The translations under genes were made by a program, and so were the position numbers. 64,000 nucleotides of DNA, from the NCBI GenBank assembly GCA_015501595.1, contig JADNRX010000143.1, positions 1-64,000 on the forward strand. Direction: 5' to 3'. Positions 12,446-24,029 of this stretch are shown here, piece after piece; position 1 is the first letter of the stretch; the number at the start of each line of letters is the position of its first letter. The DNA comes from Hymenopellis radicata (Eukaryota > Basidiomycota > Agaricomycetes > Agaricales > Physalacriaceae). The notes beneath the pieces were generated by a model, which saw only the letters and a program-made list of their open reading frames with translations, was not told where the DNA came from and made no database searches.

Positions 12446-14815
12446 CTGCCCTTACAATCCACTCACTCACTCGAAGATGGTGACGCCGGTCAGAGATCTA
12501 GATGCATTGTAGATGCAGGAAATCACGAAGTTGAAAGAAGAAGATGACATGGCAAGTGACTCAGAGATGCGGTTGATACTCAAGGACAAGGACATCGTTG
12601 TCCCTTCGCTGAGAATAGTACATGACCTAAAAAGTTCCGCGATTCTTCAAACATACTACTAGCAAGAGGTAGCCGCTACACCACCCCTGCCGCGAGGATG
12701 AGCGGATCGGGCTGAGCAGTTGAGAGGTGACTGCGGAGATATCCTCTTTCTCGGCGACTCCAGGCCCTGTCTCCCGGCTTGTGGCTTCGTGCGCGCGCTG
12801 CGCTGTATGCTTAACGTTTCTAGGCGCTTCACAGTCGACAGTCCACGTATTAGCATTGTGGCCATGACGGCGGGAGGAGAAGAGTGTCCGGATTCCCGGC
12901 GCGGTTATCCGCGCTTCAAATCAATCACCTGGGTACACTGCCGGGCGACATCGGGGCGTATCGAGGCGGAAGGGCGTAGACAACGACGAAGAGTGCAAGA
13001 CCAAGAAGTAGGTGTTTGGACTGGATAGAGTCCCGTCTAAGCTTGAAATCATCGGGTCTGGTAGTAAGCACTGTGTCAATGTAAGGAAATGCCAATACAG
13101 CTTAAGAAGCATACCGTGTCCGAAGCGTCGCGGCGACGCCGTCAATAGTCTGTGATAGCCACATATAGTACGTAAACCTTTTGATGATAGTGGCGGTAGA
13201 GACCCCGCACATTGTTAACCCGCCACCTCAGACAAACCCAATAAAGCTCGGCGGGTCTCGTAGTGGCAGCACAGCCAAAAGAGGACCAAGTCAAACATCA
13301 AGCGAGAAATAGATAGATCAGTCACGCTCGAGTGAAGTCCAGAGATCGTCCTGACATCAGAATTCAGCATCTCACAAAATAGATCAGAAAAGATTGACTC
13401 ATCTAGTGAGAATGGGAATAACGGCTGCTCCAGGACTTTGCGGGTACACTTGCACATATGCTAGAAACTATATAGTGGCATGATTCCAGTACGCCGCCCT
13501 GCCGGCGCACCCCAGCCTAGTCCGTACTCCCAATGGCGGAATCGTATCCACTCGTCGCGGCCGCAATATTGACGACACGTACGTATATATAACCGTTCGG
13601 GCACGGACATCATGGGTCAGTTCAGGCAGGAAGGCGGTCTGAAAAAGGAAAGTTAGCACCTGGTGGTTTGGGTCCCACAATGAAAGAAATATTCGCCGCC
13701 GTTCAACAAGACGTCCTTTATCGAGATGACACTCCGAGCGATATCTTACAGCATCGTTAGGCCCCTTGGAATTCTCGAACTTCAATGCGCGTCTGCTCCA
13801 GAATAGGTACCGTCTAACTCGTCCGGAACCCGCCATGACACGTCAACACACATCCCGTGGCGCCGAAGTCGAACAATCTCCAGCTCTGTGCACAATGTCA
13901 CGATCTTATCGACGATAGAGTCTGTAGCGCATACGTACCTGCTAGCGGATCGAGTGGAAAATCAAGGACGAAGTACGAACATCAGCCTGTTGAATTAGCG
14001 ATCCTTACCGTAGCTGCTGCAGTGGAGCGCAAGTCGATAGCTTCATTTACATCATGATGGGCCGGACTCGCGTACATGGAAAGCAAAGTACAAGTCCGTG
14101 ATAAGAGGAGAAGAAGATGCCGGTCAAGATTGGGTCAAGAGGCATGCCCGGTGAAAGTGGCGTTGAGAAGACAGTAGCAATGGGGTGTGAGACGCCGTTC
14201 TCCGTCGCATCTGTATCCAAGAGGTGAATTTTGTTCCAGAACGTGCCGTACACTTGCAGCGTCGTCCATGGTCGACGGAGAGCAATGTTTCAAGATTTCC
14301 ACTGATGATGGCGCGAAGGAAGTAGGTACGGAATCTCGGTCCGGAGTCCTCTCTTTCAAACTTGACCTCACACCTCAGAGCACAGTGCTTTAGCGACTTG
14401 TCTAGGTGATTTTTAGATGTTGCAACTGAGGAAGGGCAACGGTGACCTTGCGCTGCCAGTTGTATAATATAAAAAATGAACGATATCCGCTCTCAAACAT
14501 GCTTCAGTGCAACCCTTAGGCTAGACTGACAGATGCAAGGAACTGGGTTCATTATCTGAGACCGACAATCACTGCAAGATCAGCGTGTATCCAGTGTCAG
14601 TTCGCAATTTGGACTGAAAAAGTATAGTGTCGGACGAAGGAAACAGGATAGATGAGGTCGGACGAAGACGCATGCACAGAAAAGACGACCAACGCGGCGG
14701 CATTTGAACTTCAAGATGAGCGCGAAGGGCCCACAGGAGGAATAGGCGGGCGCTTGACGTTGTAGGAGGAGGAACAGAGCACGATAAAAAGATTTAGACC
14801 GTCAGGTGTCAGTAA

Positions 14816-14847
14816 CCAATTTAACTGTTAGGTTAAATCGGCTGTAG
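14816..14847 (-). repeat. Short dispersed motif, tRNA A-box-like
   Basis: Minus-strand core GCCGATTTAACCTAACAG followed by TTAAATTGG, the same motif as at 12411-12445 and 19165-19197. No flanking target duplication or poly-A tail was seen, so a SINE assignment is only a possibility. Confidence 0.4.
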
Positions 14848-16580
14848 TCTGTAGATGTCCGCTAAGTATTCTACGACATGATGAAGGTGTAGTCAGAATA
14901 CCATCCTGAACGAAAATTAAGATTTCGTAGTAGAACATTGTACATCCAATCAGGTCCTGGAATGGTGGCAAGCAAGAAGAGGCATAGAGGCAAGTAAGAT
15001 GTACCTTTCCCGCTTCAGGAGTTCCATACTTATTGCTCCCACATCTTCTGTAACAAGCCGCAGAAAAAAGAGCGGATAGCGGGATACCCTATAGCACCCC
15101 TACGCCACCTGTGCTGCCAATAGAGTCATCACCAATTAGGAAATGAGGGCGACGACGGTCTGTCCTATATGCAGGTCTTGCATCGTTGCTCCTCCTCGAA
15201 TGCACCTTCAAACACACTTTCTCTGCCTACGCGTCTCCAGAAAGATGACGTGGAAAACACAACTCGTTCTAGTCGACGCAGTTGCGAAGCATTGTGGAGT
15301 CCCTTGGGATTCCCTCCCGCCATCCAAGTGATAACCGTGTCCTGTTTTCCTCTATACTCTCCTCCGCTGAGGCACCGTCCGGCACCCATTCTCTCCGCCG
15401 TGAATGAGTAAACGATACGAACATAGTACGAACCTCTCTTTTGGAAGGTGATATTCCTGATCCAGCATCGTACTAACAAATTCCATCGTCCGGGGGGTGA
15501 AATCTGGGATCGTCTTGGACGTGACGATGTACAAGACATCCGTGCGCATGCGGTGTCCTATCCCTTATGGTGACGGCCTTGAAGCCGGTATCGTAGAAGT
15601 CGGCCTTGTGCTGCAGACATTTCCTGGAGTCATCAGAGGACGTTCATCAGTCCGTCGCGAAACGCTCGTGCGCAGGTAGTTCGAGGCATCCTAAGTCATA
15701 CCTAAGTCACGCAGTTACACAGCGCGCCGTCCACATTTCGATGCCTAGTTTACATCGTAGCACAACGGACATCTGCAATGTGGTTTTGCGTAGAAGTGCA
15801 TACACGGAAAATGATATAGAAACGCACCTAATACTAGCCTCATATTTCGCTCGTTTTCACAGTCATTGTACTTGTTTCCGTGTATGGTCCAGCCGGAGGG
15901 AGGACCATGATGATGAGAGTGAGCTGAAAGAGGCACGTCGATCGTTTGACTCTTTCCTTCCTGCCATCATCATCACCAAGCATTTGAGCTCGATACGCGT
16001 CACGCCTCTGGAGGAAATCGCGCGGATTCCATGGCCAATGAAAGTTAAACGGAGAGTAGGATATCCAACAATATTATAGTGGCAAAATCAGTATTTCTAT
16101 GTGCGTCTTTGTTTCTTTCATTTTGAATCTTTCGGCTCATGGTCATTGTCAAATTGATAGAGTTACCAGACCAGCATCAGTCGCGAACGAACGTTAAAAG
16201 CGCGACAAGAGGCGCGACAAGAGACAGATTTGTAAAACACTCGCCGAGGCTTGGTGCGTATCAACTTGTGTATTCTCTACAAAGCATTGACTCATACATG
16301 CGAACCAGCGCCATTCTATGTCTGGAAATTGAACCGCGGGCGTCATTCAAACACGAAGGCTCTAAGACTCAGAAGTGCCTGCTCCGGACGCATGTCGAAC
16401 CTCGACAATGGCGGTGAGTTTCCGATGACCTGATTTTCGTGCTGTAATATTGAATGCGTACCCTAGACGACAACGCATACCGATGATTCGTACATTCCCA
16501 CATCTCTTCCTCCAACCCTCCACCATCTACTTCGCTCGAACGAGCGGCCATCCCCTCATGAAGAAGTATCGATTGGCGAG

Positions 16581-18194
16581 ATGACCCGCCTTGTCGACGC
16601 CTTGCTCTTCGCTACGAATGTTTCAATAGCCTGTACATCCACCTTAGTCGACCTCGATGGAGCCGATTCGGACACGGCAATCTTCCTCACAGAGGCGGCA
16701 CCTTCGCAAGAGCAAAATGATCGTCAGGCCACGCTGCAGAAACTGCGCGACGAGCTCCAGACCATTCATGCACCTGTTCGCCGCCTGCCTCGTGAGATTT
16801 TGCAAGAAATCTTTCTCGCCATCGATACAGACATTCAAGTGTTTAACGACGCAGACCCTCACTATGTCGTTGGTCGTGTCTGTCGGGAGTGGCGCGCCGT
16901 GTCCCGGCGTTCTTGTCCGCAGATGTGGTGTCAGCTCGATTTAGAAAATGGTGCTGCTCAATCCACGAACGCCATTGAAAGTCGTCTGCGCGCCGTTCTC
17001 AACCGTACGCGCGGTCTTCCCCTCAGTTTCTCACTGTACATTCCCCATTTTGACGACGATGATGGCCACTTCATCTACGAACACGAGACTTTCAGCGTGC
17101 TACTCGCAGTCTTAGGACAATACTCGATGCAATGGGAATCGGCTCATCTCTTCGGTTTGCACATCAACGAGGCTCATGTCTTGTCTGTAATTCGTGGATG
17201 CGTTCCTCTTCTGAAAACTCTTGTACTTCAAATGGCGGAGCCGGAGATTGAAGTTGATCGTGTTCTTCGTGCATTTGAGATCGCGCCGAAGCTTGCACAT
17301 GTGTCTCTTTACGAGGTTCCACTTGGACATATTGCTTTGGCCCACCCGAACTTGCAGACGGTTATTGTGGATTATGGATCCATCTATCGAGACCCGATAT
17401 TATACCCTCGAGGTACACCGCCGTTGCACGAGATTCTGCGCCTCTCGCCCAATTTGCGCACCGTCAACATCAATCGTATAATACTACCGGCCTGGGAGAA
17501 CACGGAGATGGACATGACATGGCCACCGTATCCTGTTCCACCGCGCATAGTTTATCCCGATCTGGTGTCTCTCCAGACTTCGGATTTTGTCTCGTTCTAC
17601 CACATCTCACTTCCAAATCTCCAGAACCTACATGTTGGTCCGAATTCGCTTCACCCAGAGGACGACTCTCTCATTGCCTTCCTACCGGCCGTTGCTGAGC
17701 TTCTGCAACATTCCCATTGTCGGCTTTCCCGACTTACGCTCCAGCACGGCGCATGGAGCCCCGACGCTCTTCGTGAGGTGCTTGGTCTTGTGCCAGAGGT
17801 GGAGGAAATTAGTGTTGTCTATGGTAATGAGGATGTCGATGTAGCCCAGGAGAACATGCTGGAGTCTTTGATTGAAGCTCTGCGTGTCGGTGAATTCCGA
17901 GCCTGCTCCGAGTCCGACGTGCTCGAGTGCAGGCCGAAATATGTCCCGAGGCTGAAGACGCTTACAATTCAGACATCGCGGTGGGCGTTTGTGAACAAGG
18001 AATTTGTGGAGATGGTAGCTACGCGACGGGGCAAGGATGGGCTCGGTACCGTTCGCTTGGGGTGTGGGCAGAATGCGGATGAGCATCCTGAAGTTTTCTC
18101 TAACCTAGAGCGGTGTGATTGGGATAGGTTGAGGAATATGAAGAAGGCTGGGCTTAACCTTACTTGGGATATTGGTCGGCCTCATATGTATTAA
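16581..18194 (+). CDS. F-box-like/LRR protein, 537 aa
   Basis: A single uninterrupted exon. Residues about 40-62 form a short helical region, then an F-box-like motif (VRRLPREILQEIFLAID, about residues 66-82) and the family's V-C-R-x-W-R-A-V-S...C.Q.W signature (about 97-115). The rest is LRR-like: LKTLVLQM, LAHVSLYEVPLGH, LQTVIVDYG, LRTVNINRI, LQNLHVG and LSRLTLQHG. The length is normal for the large Agaricomycete F-box-like families. Such proteins are substrate receptors for SCF (Skp1-Cullin-F-box) ubiquitin ligases; the target is unknown. Upstream (16480-16580) is pyrimidine-rich, with CACATCTCTTCCTCC. It is the only intact gene between duplicated copies B and C. Confidence 0.85.
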   Translation: MTRLVDALLFATNVSIACTSTLVDLDGADSDTAIFLTEAAPSQEQNDRQATLQKLRDELQTIHAPVRRLPREILQEIFLAIDTDIQVFNDADPHYVVGRVCREWRAVSRRSCPQMWCQLDLENGAAQSTNAIESRLRAVLNRTRGLPLSFSLYIPHFDDDDGHFIYEHETFSVLLAVLGQYSMQWESAHLFGLHINEAHVLSVIRGCVPLLKTLVLQMAEPEIEVDRVLRAFEIAPKLAHVSLYEVPLGHIALAHPNLQTVIVDYGSIYRDPILYPRGTPPLHEILRLSPNLRTVNINRIILPAWENTEMDMTWPPYPVPPRIVYPDLVSLQTSDFVSFYHISLPNLQNLHVGPNSLHPEDDSLIAFLPAVAELLQHSHCRLSRLTLQHGAWSPDALREVLGLVPEVEEISVVYGNEDVDVAQENMLESLIEALRVGEFRACSESDVLECRPKYVPRLKTLTIQTSRWAFVNKEFVEMVATRRGKDGLGTVRLGCGQNADEHPEVFSNLERCDWDRLRNMKKAGLNLTWDIGRPHMY

Positions 18195-19929
18195 GGCGGT
18201 TCTGCAATACCTACCCATCTCCATGTACTTTATTACTTTTATTTGCATGTTCTTAACTTACCTCTATTTGAAGCGCCGTCAGATAGGGTCTACAATCATA
18301 CTCAAGTATCAGCGAGCGCGTCTTCGAAAGGTGTGGCCCACGACTCATTAGGCGAACGGCAACCGTTAGGGAACGCTGGAGCAGACCATCATCGATGCAT
18401 CATCTTTCAGTGCGCCGTACACCTTCTCGGCAAGGTGATCCAGAGCGGCTGGGGAGCGGGACGTGATGGATAGTATGGGCTGATGACCAGAGCCTTGCAG
18501 CGATGAACTCCTGCAAACAAAACGACAATAGGGAGACACCGTGGAGGATAGCGTCCTTGCTATCCGTGTCCCTTCTCGCTGCAAGCGAGTCGGTGTGTCG
18601 ATGTCACGAATCCGGGCATCCCGGTCCGCACACAGAGTGCGCATCATGTATCTATAACCAGGCTCCAGCACGGCACCTGTGCTCTAACGGTTAACAGATG
18701 TCTTGAAGTTGTATGCAACCGCAGTTGTGTTTTTGGCATCAGGGATCCCAATAATTGAGATTAAGTCATTGCCATCGCATCCGAATTCCGTCAATGATCA
18801 ACTTCCTGCAGACGCTCAGTACTCAGTCTGTATTGCTCTCTCCGATGATGAATGAAGACCCACGGTCCATGTAAAGTCGGACGCAAAAGTGTATGATTTC
18901 TCTCCAGGTAGTATGGCAGAAGATAACCACTACACTATCTTGCTGCTATGAAACTCAGTTAGTTGGCGTTCAGTGTGCACTACCCGGAATAACTGCAAAT
19001 CCAGCCTGGTCGGTTGGCGCTCGACAATTGCATTAAATCACGGAGATGTCGGAGAGAACATGGACAGGCATAAGCGCACGCGCGTGTGGGAGGAGACACA
19101 TACTTCAAGTTGACGCAGCAGAGAAAAAGCAAGAGATCTGCGAAGGAACTATGGCTAGAGCTCAGCGTTTAACCGTTAGGTCACGCCGGCTACAGTAGAC
19201 AGTAAGTCAGTTTGCGATTTGGAACAAACAAAACTGACTTGCCGAGGTAATGTTAAGGGTCCTAGGAAGAAAGGAGAAGAGGATGGCGCCGTCGAAGGAG
19301 TCTAAAAAATTGGTTGGCGGAAGAGGAGCACCATCCACGCAAATTCACGCAATCGACCAAATCTCAATCGCGTCCATGTCTCCTCTCCTCTTTCCTCTAC
19401 TGTGAAGAAGGCCAAAGGTGCCGCTACAATGTATGTCGAGATGGAGAGTACAAGCAAAGTCGAAACTGGGGAAGCAGGAATACAGGCGGGAAGTGGGGCA
19501 AGGATGGAAGGGGCGTGCGCTGCGACGACGGGCCTTCTCCGCCTGGGATTATCCTCTCCTCGGCGCACACACAGTCGAGGTGATAGGGAGGACATCGTGA
19601 CAGCGTCTTGACAATTGAGGAATCTGCAGTGCGGGAGCGGAGGGAAATGCCGTCGTTCATGAAGACGACGTAAATCCTTCCCTCGTTCCCCCTCCGAGTC
19701 CTCCCTCTGCTGATGTCTTCCGTCCAGCTCCTTCAGCTGCACATAAGCAGATAAGACGGCGTCTTGTCCAAGGTAATTGAGAGATGTATGGATGTCTGGT
19801 AAGACGGCGACGAACGAGCGCGACCGCAAGCAGACGTGAGCTGTGAGAAGCCCACCAACACTGTAACCAAGTTAGAAGACGTCCCAATTAGAATGGGCGC
19901 GCGCACCTTCCACTACAAAAGACATCATG
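18195..19929. other. Intergenic, no confident gene
   Basis: Holds two copies of the TAACGGTTAA motif (18677-18700 in direct orientation, 19165-19197 inverted). A minus-strand open frame at 19302-19829 (MRSRSFVAVLPDIHTSLNYL...) becomes arginine/proline-rich low complexity, has no recognised domain and is probably not a gene. An abrupt junction at 19930 marks the left edge of the copy C duplication. Confidence 0.4.
19165..19197 (-). repeat. Short dispersed motif, tRNA A-box-like
   Basis: Minus-strand core GCCGGCGTGACCTAACGG then TTAAACGC, the copy closest to a tRNA D-arm/A box. The downstream sequence lacks a B box. Confidence 0.4.
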
Positions 19930-20155
19930 GAGCTCATAGACGCGCACGCGGAGGAAGCACTTGATGCGCTGCTACAACCAGACTACCGAATGTGGAAGCA
20001 TGCCATTGACATGCCGCGGGATGAAGAAGAAGGGCATACCCCTACAGAAGCCGACAATCCATAAGTACAGTACAGTCGAAGGAATCAAAGGGTGGGCCGA
20101 TGGGGTTCAACCTTCAGATCATTTAGAACAACCAGAGGAATATCTGTATACGTAG
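19930..20155 (+). pseudogene. Duplicated last-exon fragment of the copy A gene
   Basis: Begins abruptly with sequence equal to the last exon of copy A (ELIDAHAEEALDALLQ...) and continues to the A-type ending (EQPEEYL). A 5-6 bp region around 20025-20030 and the area near 20055-20075 carry small indels that break the frame. It has no upstream exons, so it is the left end of the duplicated block that includes copy C. Confidence 0.8.
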
Positions 20156-20714
20156 CGACGCCATGCAATACATAGATTTGAACAATTAACCTTTCGTATC
20201 GCTGCCGTCGACAGCAAAGAACAATGTAATTCCGGCTGTATTAGTAGGATCAGTTATCCCCACACGGATGTTCGAGCTGCGAGGCACTTACTCTTCATAA
20301 CAAACTAGCCCCCTTCGCTGGCGCATCCTTATCTTGTTTTTCCTTTTGTCCAGACTCTACGGCGGCTATGATTGTTGAAGCCCCCCACTTTCTGTGAGTC
20401 GATGACAAGGACACGAAAGATCATTCGTTTGTCGATTAGATCCTCAGCAATATATTTCGCACGTTCAGAGTGATCTAGCATGCTGGCCTAGAATGGGATG
20501 TCAGCCTCCATAGACTAAGGGGATCTGTCTCAAGGTCCAAGCCGGTTTTGTCCGACCTACGTCCTGAATGCGTGTAAGATGATGGTAAATAAATCCTACA
20601 CTGTGAAGCAAACGCCACTAGGCCAGAGGAGACAGCTCACATCTGAACCTCGTCTAACCGAGCATCGACAGGAGGGCACGCTGTAGGAACATTAACAGAA
20701 CCGTGACCTCTAGA
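20156..20714. repeat. Intergenic repeat of 7977-8523
   Basis: Near-identical to the interval between copies A and B, with a few small insertions (for example GCGGCTATG at about 20360). It shows that copy C was copied from an A-B junction rather than from a single gene. Confidence 0.8.
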
Positions 20715-20915
20715 TTGCATTTGTCCGTCCACCGCCGGAGTAAACATCTGCGCTTGAAGCGCGGCGCGGACTTTGGCGAGGTCGAAAGGATACTAAAAGA
20801 CCTCCGAAAGCATCCCGGCGAGCTAATCGACCGTCCAGTAGAAAATTCGCATGCAAGAAAACGGCGTACACTACCGAATGCGACATATTTGTCGTCGTCG
20901 TCGTCGAGTGTTATG
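20715..20915 (-). pseudogene. Truncated 5' fragment of the mitochondrial carrier (with copy C)
   Basis: Same truncated carrier piece as at 8524-8720, with the same exon 1 deletion and the same left breakpoint. The shared breakpoint shows that C descends from B (or their common ancestor), not independently from A. Confidence 0.8.
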
Positions 20916-21128
20916 GATGGACACCAGGACATGACGGGACGCGTATTAGCGGCAGCCGCGCCGACATCCGATCACCATGTTTTCGAATCCTGCCGAAGCC
21001 ATATTTTCCATGATCCGAACTTCCAACTTGGTCCGCTCTGTGGTTCAAGTTGAATTTGAATTACTGTTCGTATTATTCGACTACGACAGCTACAAGATAC
21101 TAAAATGTAGTCCTCCACCCACCCAGCC

Positions 21129-24029
21129 ATGTCTCATTCGGACTCCTTGTTCGATGCGGGTATGGATTCAACTAGTGCAGACTCCGAGTCGAGCTCGAGT
21201 TTGGATCCTGAATTGCACCCGTATTGTGCAGATGACGAAGTGCGAGTGTGAGTGTGGCTTCAGAACGTTTCCGCTTGGTACCTGAATGAATTATAGGCTG
21301 CTATACCATCTTAAGGGTACAAGGTTTATTCCAAACGCCAAGGCTTCACGCACGTATCAGGAGGGGCCAGATATCTCTTTCAGATTTCAGCTAGACCTCG
21401 GCGACGGGCTGAATTTGAGTGCCAATAGACTTGAAATCATCAACAAACTGTTTGTCTTCCACTCGCCCGATCTGGAGGTGAGTTCATCCTCTGCTTTCAC
21501 TCTTGTTTCGAGCCGAATTCCCAGGATGTAGCAAGGCGCGATGACACCCCCGACTCTCTGCGACCAGACCTTGAAGCTCTAGGCGCTGAAATCCGATTGC
21601 TCTACGGATGCGCAGGAATACGTCACCCATGCTACCAGCTCTATCCAGTTGAATGCTCTGGACCTTCTCTGGCTGCACTTCTACATCGTAACGTCGTCTT
21701 AGCATATTCCAAGGCAGACTCTGCCGCCGCTATTTATCGTCATTGTGGATCCGGCGATATCGTCCATTCTGACGTCGCATCGGCTCCGACTCTAGATTGG
21801 ACTCCTGGTTATGATTCACTCCTACAAAGTGCGTGGTATGATGGGCTTTATGGTACAGATATTAGCATTTGGTATGAACGTCGATTCTAACTATTTCCCA
21901 ATACTCACCGTTCCTAGTTTTCGTCCACGCTGGTCTCTATACCCCACGACTGCTACGCCTTCCAGTCTCGAATGGCCGGTGATCATTCCGGATGTCGTAC
22001 TCTCTGTACGGATTCCGCTGTCCGATGCGCGCCTACGTTCCGCGCGTCAGCATCATCCCGCTTGGGTCTTTTCCAATGACGACGACACTCTCGAAATTCC
22101 TCTACTCATAGCCGTATACAACAAAGCGCATCCGAACTGGAACGGTGCACACGGCATAGACGGTCGTCACAAAGAACATCTCATGGCCTGTATGACAGCC
22201 GCCCTTCCCGTACATGCCGTGCTGGGTCTCGAGACGCCTATAGTTGGACTTCTATTCGATCAATATCATGTTTACCCCTTCCTTGGGATGATGGGAGAGG
22301 ACTCTGGACAGATAGTTGTGGGTTCGTGTTTCTCTCAGTGCTGCAGATATTTGAATTCCGTTTTCCACCAGCCAATGATGCACAAGATTGTGCTCAACGC
22401 CTCTAGGCCGTGGCGGACCTTAGATCTAGGGAGAGAGTCTCCATATGTCATGCACATATACGATATCATTGCAAGCCTCCGTGATAGCGCAAAAAATGTG
22501 CGACGTGAGCTTAGTAGTCGTCAAATGGGAGACACGCCGGTAGGGTCGCTCAATTGGCCTATGAAGGCAAGTGTTGCCTTGAAGAAGCGTCGTGAAATCG
22601 ATATCTCCCGCCCCGCATGGGTTGTCGAGGACATGTTAATGAAGTGCGTTCTGATTTTCCTCCGAAGCCCGACTCTGACCCGTGTCCGTTTAGCTTCCTC
22701 GTCTCATTGAAATCTCGGGCTACTATCGAAAGCTGGCTGCGAACAGCCAAGATCGTTCTCCGCCCAAAGCAAGTCAGCATGAACTTACCGGCGCCTCTCA
22801 AACGATGGCTACATGTGTTTGAGACGTGCACACGATTTGGAGATGCCCATATCTTAGTAAGTTTTTCAATCTGTGTCGGGAGGCACTGCGTTCTATCTAA
22901 TATGTCACATAAAGGCTGTCATCCAGGAGGTGAAAAAGAGACTGGAGCTGAGCGTTTATGATCTCATTCCCTCGGTACTCTCCTCGTACGAGAAACTACC
23001 GATTTCGATCCCAGACCCGCCAACTCTCGCCAGATCACCTTTGATATTTGACCTTTCGTGTTCCCAATTATTGTGCGCACAGGCTAGATGTTTGTGTAGC
23101 ATGCCCGTTAACGAGGCGTCTGCAAACCACTGGGCTGTCCTGTACAATTCCTTTTTCTCTCGGGCATGGGGAGAGGCAAAGAGAGGGCTGTTACTCCGGC
23201 GAGTTATCCTTCCTCGACAACCTTTCACAATGGCTTATCTTCATTAGCCATCACCCGGAGTGGACTGTCCACCGTAGGCTCCGCGAAGCAGGCCCCAAGG
23301 CCAAGATCCGAATCCCGCCGGAGCTAGAGGAACTACGCCCGCACTGCGCATTCCTTGTCTGTCTTCCTGACGAACAAGTCATTCTGCAGCTGTGCGAATT
23401 TGAATGCCCGAAGCACCTGCTACCCGAATTTGCGGTTACGACTGACTCCAGTACCAGCACCGGCATTATGAACGTTCAGATGCCGGTACTAGTTGTCGAG
23501 TACGTTTTGATACCCGATGAACCAAACGAGAGGTTCAAACACCTCGCGCATCTATCGATGGCGCTCAGGTCTGCGCTCGCTCTGTGGGAGCTTCATCACG
23601 CCAATGCGCCCGTCATCGGCTTGCTCATCGACCGCAACCTGGTAACAATGGTACTGGCATACATGGACAAAGCCAAGAAGGTACGTTCATATACACAATA
23701 TAAGAGCTTGACCAACTGAGTTAATATTACAGTGTATAATCCGTGAAGTGTCGGACTACGTCTTTGACGTCCTGGAACCATATGATGCCTTTAGACTTCT
23801 TACACTCGTGAAGGCTCTTGGATTAGAAGACTTCCAATCTCAGATAACCGAGCTCATAGACGCGCACGCGGAAGAAGCACTTGATGCGCTGCTACAACCA
23901 GACTACCGAATGTGGAAGCATGCCAGTGAGATGCCGCGGGATGATGTTCTTGGGCATACCCTTACAGATGCCGACATACCATACAGTAAAGACGAAGGAA
24001 TTGAAGGGTGGTTCAATGAGGTAATTTAG
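21129..24029 (+). CDS. Unknown protein with two PD-(D/E)XK-like modules, copy C (intact, 831 aa)
   Basis: Nine exons. Introns at 21248-21296, 21478-21524, 21872-21917, 22318-22371, 22644-22693, 22857-22914, 23199-23247 and 23681-23732 splice to exactly 832 codons. The acidic serine-rich N-terminus (about 1-35) is probably disordered. Around residues 237-325 VIIPDVVLSV is followed by IPLLIAVYNKAHP and a helix plus strand (VGLLFDQYHVYPF). Around 645-725 the same layout recurs: HLLPEFAVTT, MPVLVVEYVLI, a helix and VIGLLIDRNLVTMVLAY. This order resembles the PD...(D/E)XK nuclease core, but each module lacks part of the catalytic set (VYNK in the first, E without K in the second). The assignment is inference. 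Intron 7 starts GC rather than GT. No signal peptide or membrane segment. Function unknown. Confidence 0.75.

Larger units (their letters stand above)
11832..16580. other. Gene-poor region with dispersed short repeats
   Basis: No convincing gene. 11832-12105 is duplicated tail sequence shared with 24030-24205. Copies of a short TAACGGTTAA-type motif lie at 12261-12285, 12411-12445 and 14816-14847. A minus-strand stretch at about 15150-15940 contains exon-like pieces (KTIPDFTPRTMEFVSTMLD at about 15450-15510; ADFYDTGFKAVTIRDR at about 15560-15610) in different frames. It may be a decayed gene, but I could not build a consistent model. Other open frames here look like chance. Confidence 0.45.

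Noticed and set aside
19302..19829. 175-aa minus-strand frame (MRSRSFVAVLPDIH...)
   Set aside because: The first 40 residues look plausible, but the rest is low complexity, and no splice partner or family could be recognised.
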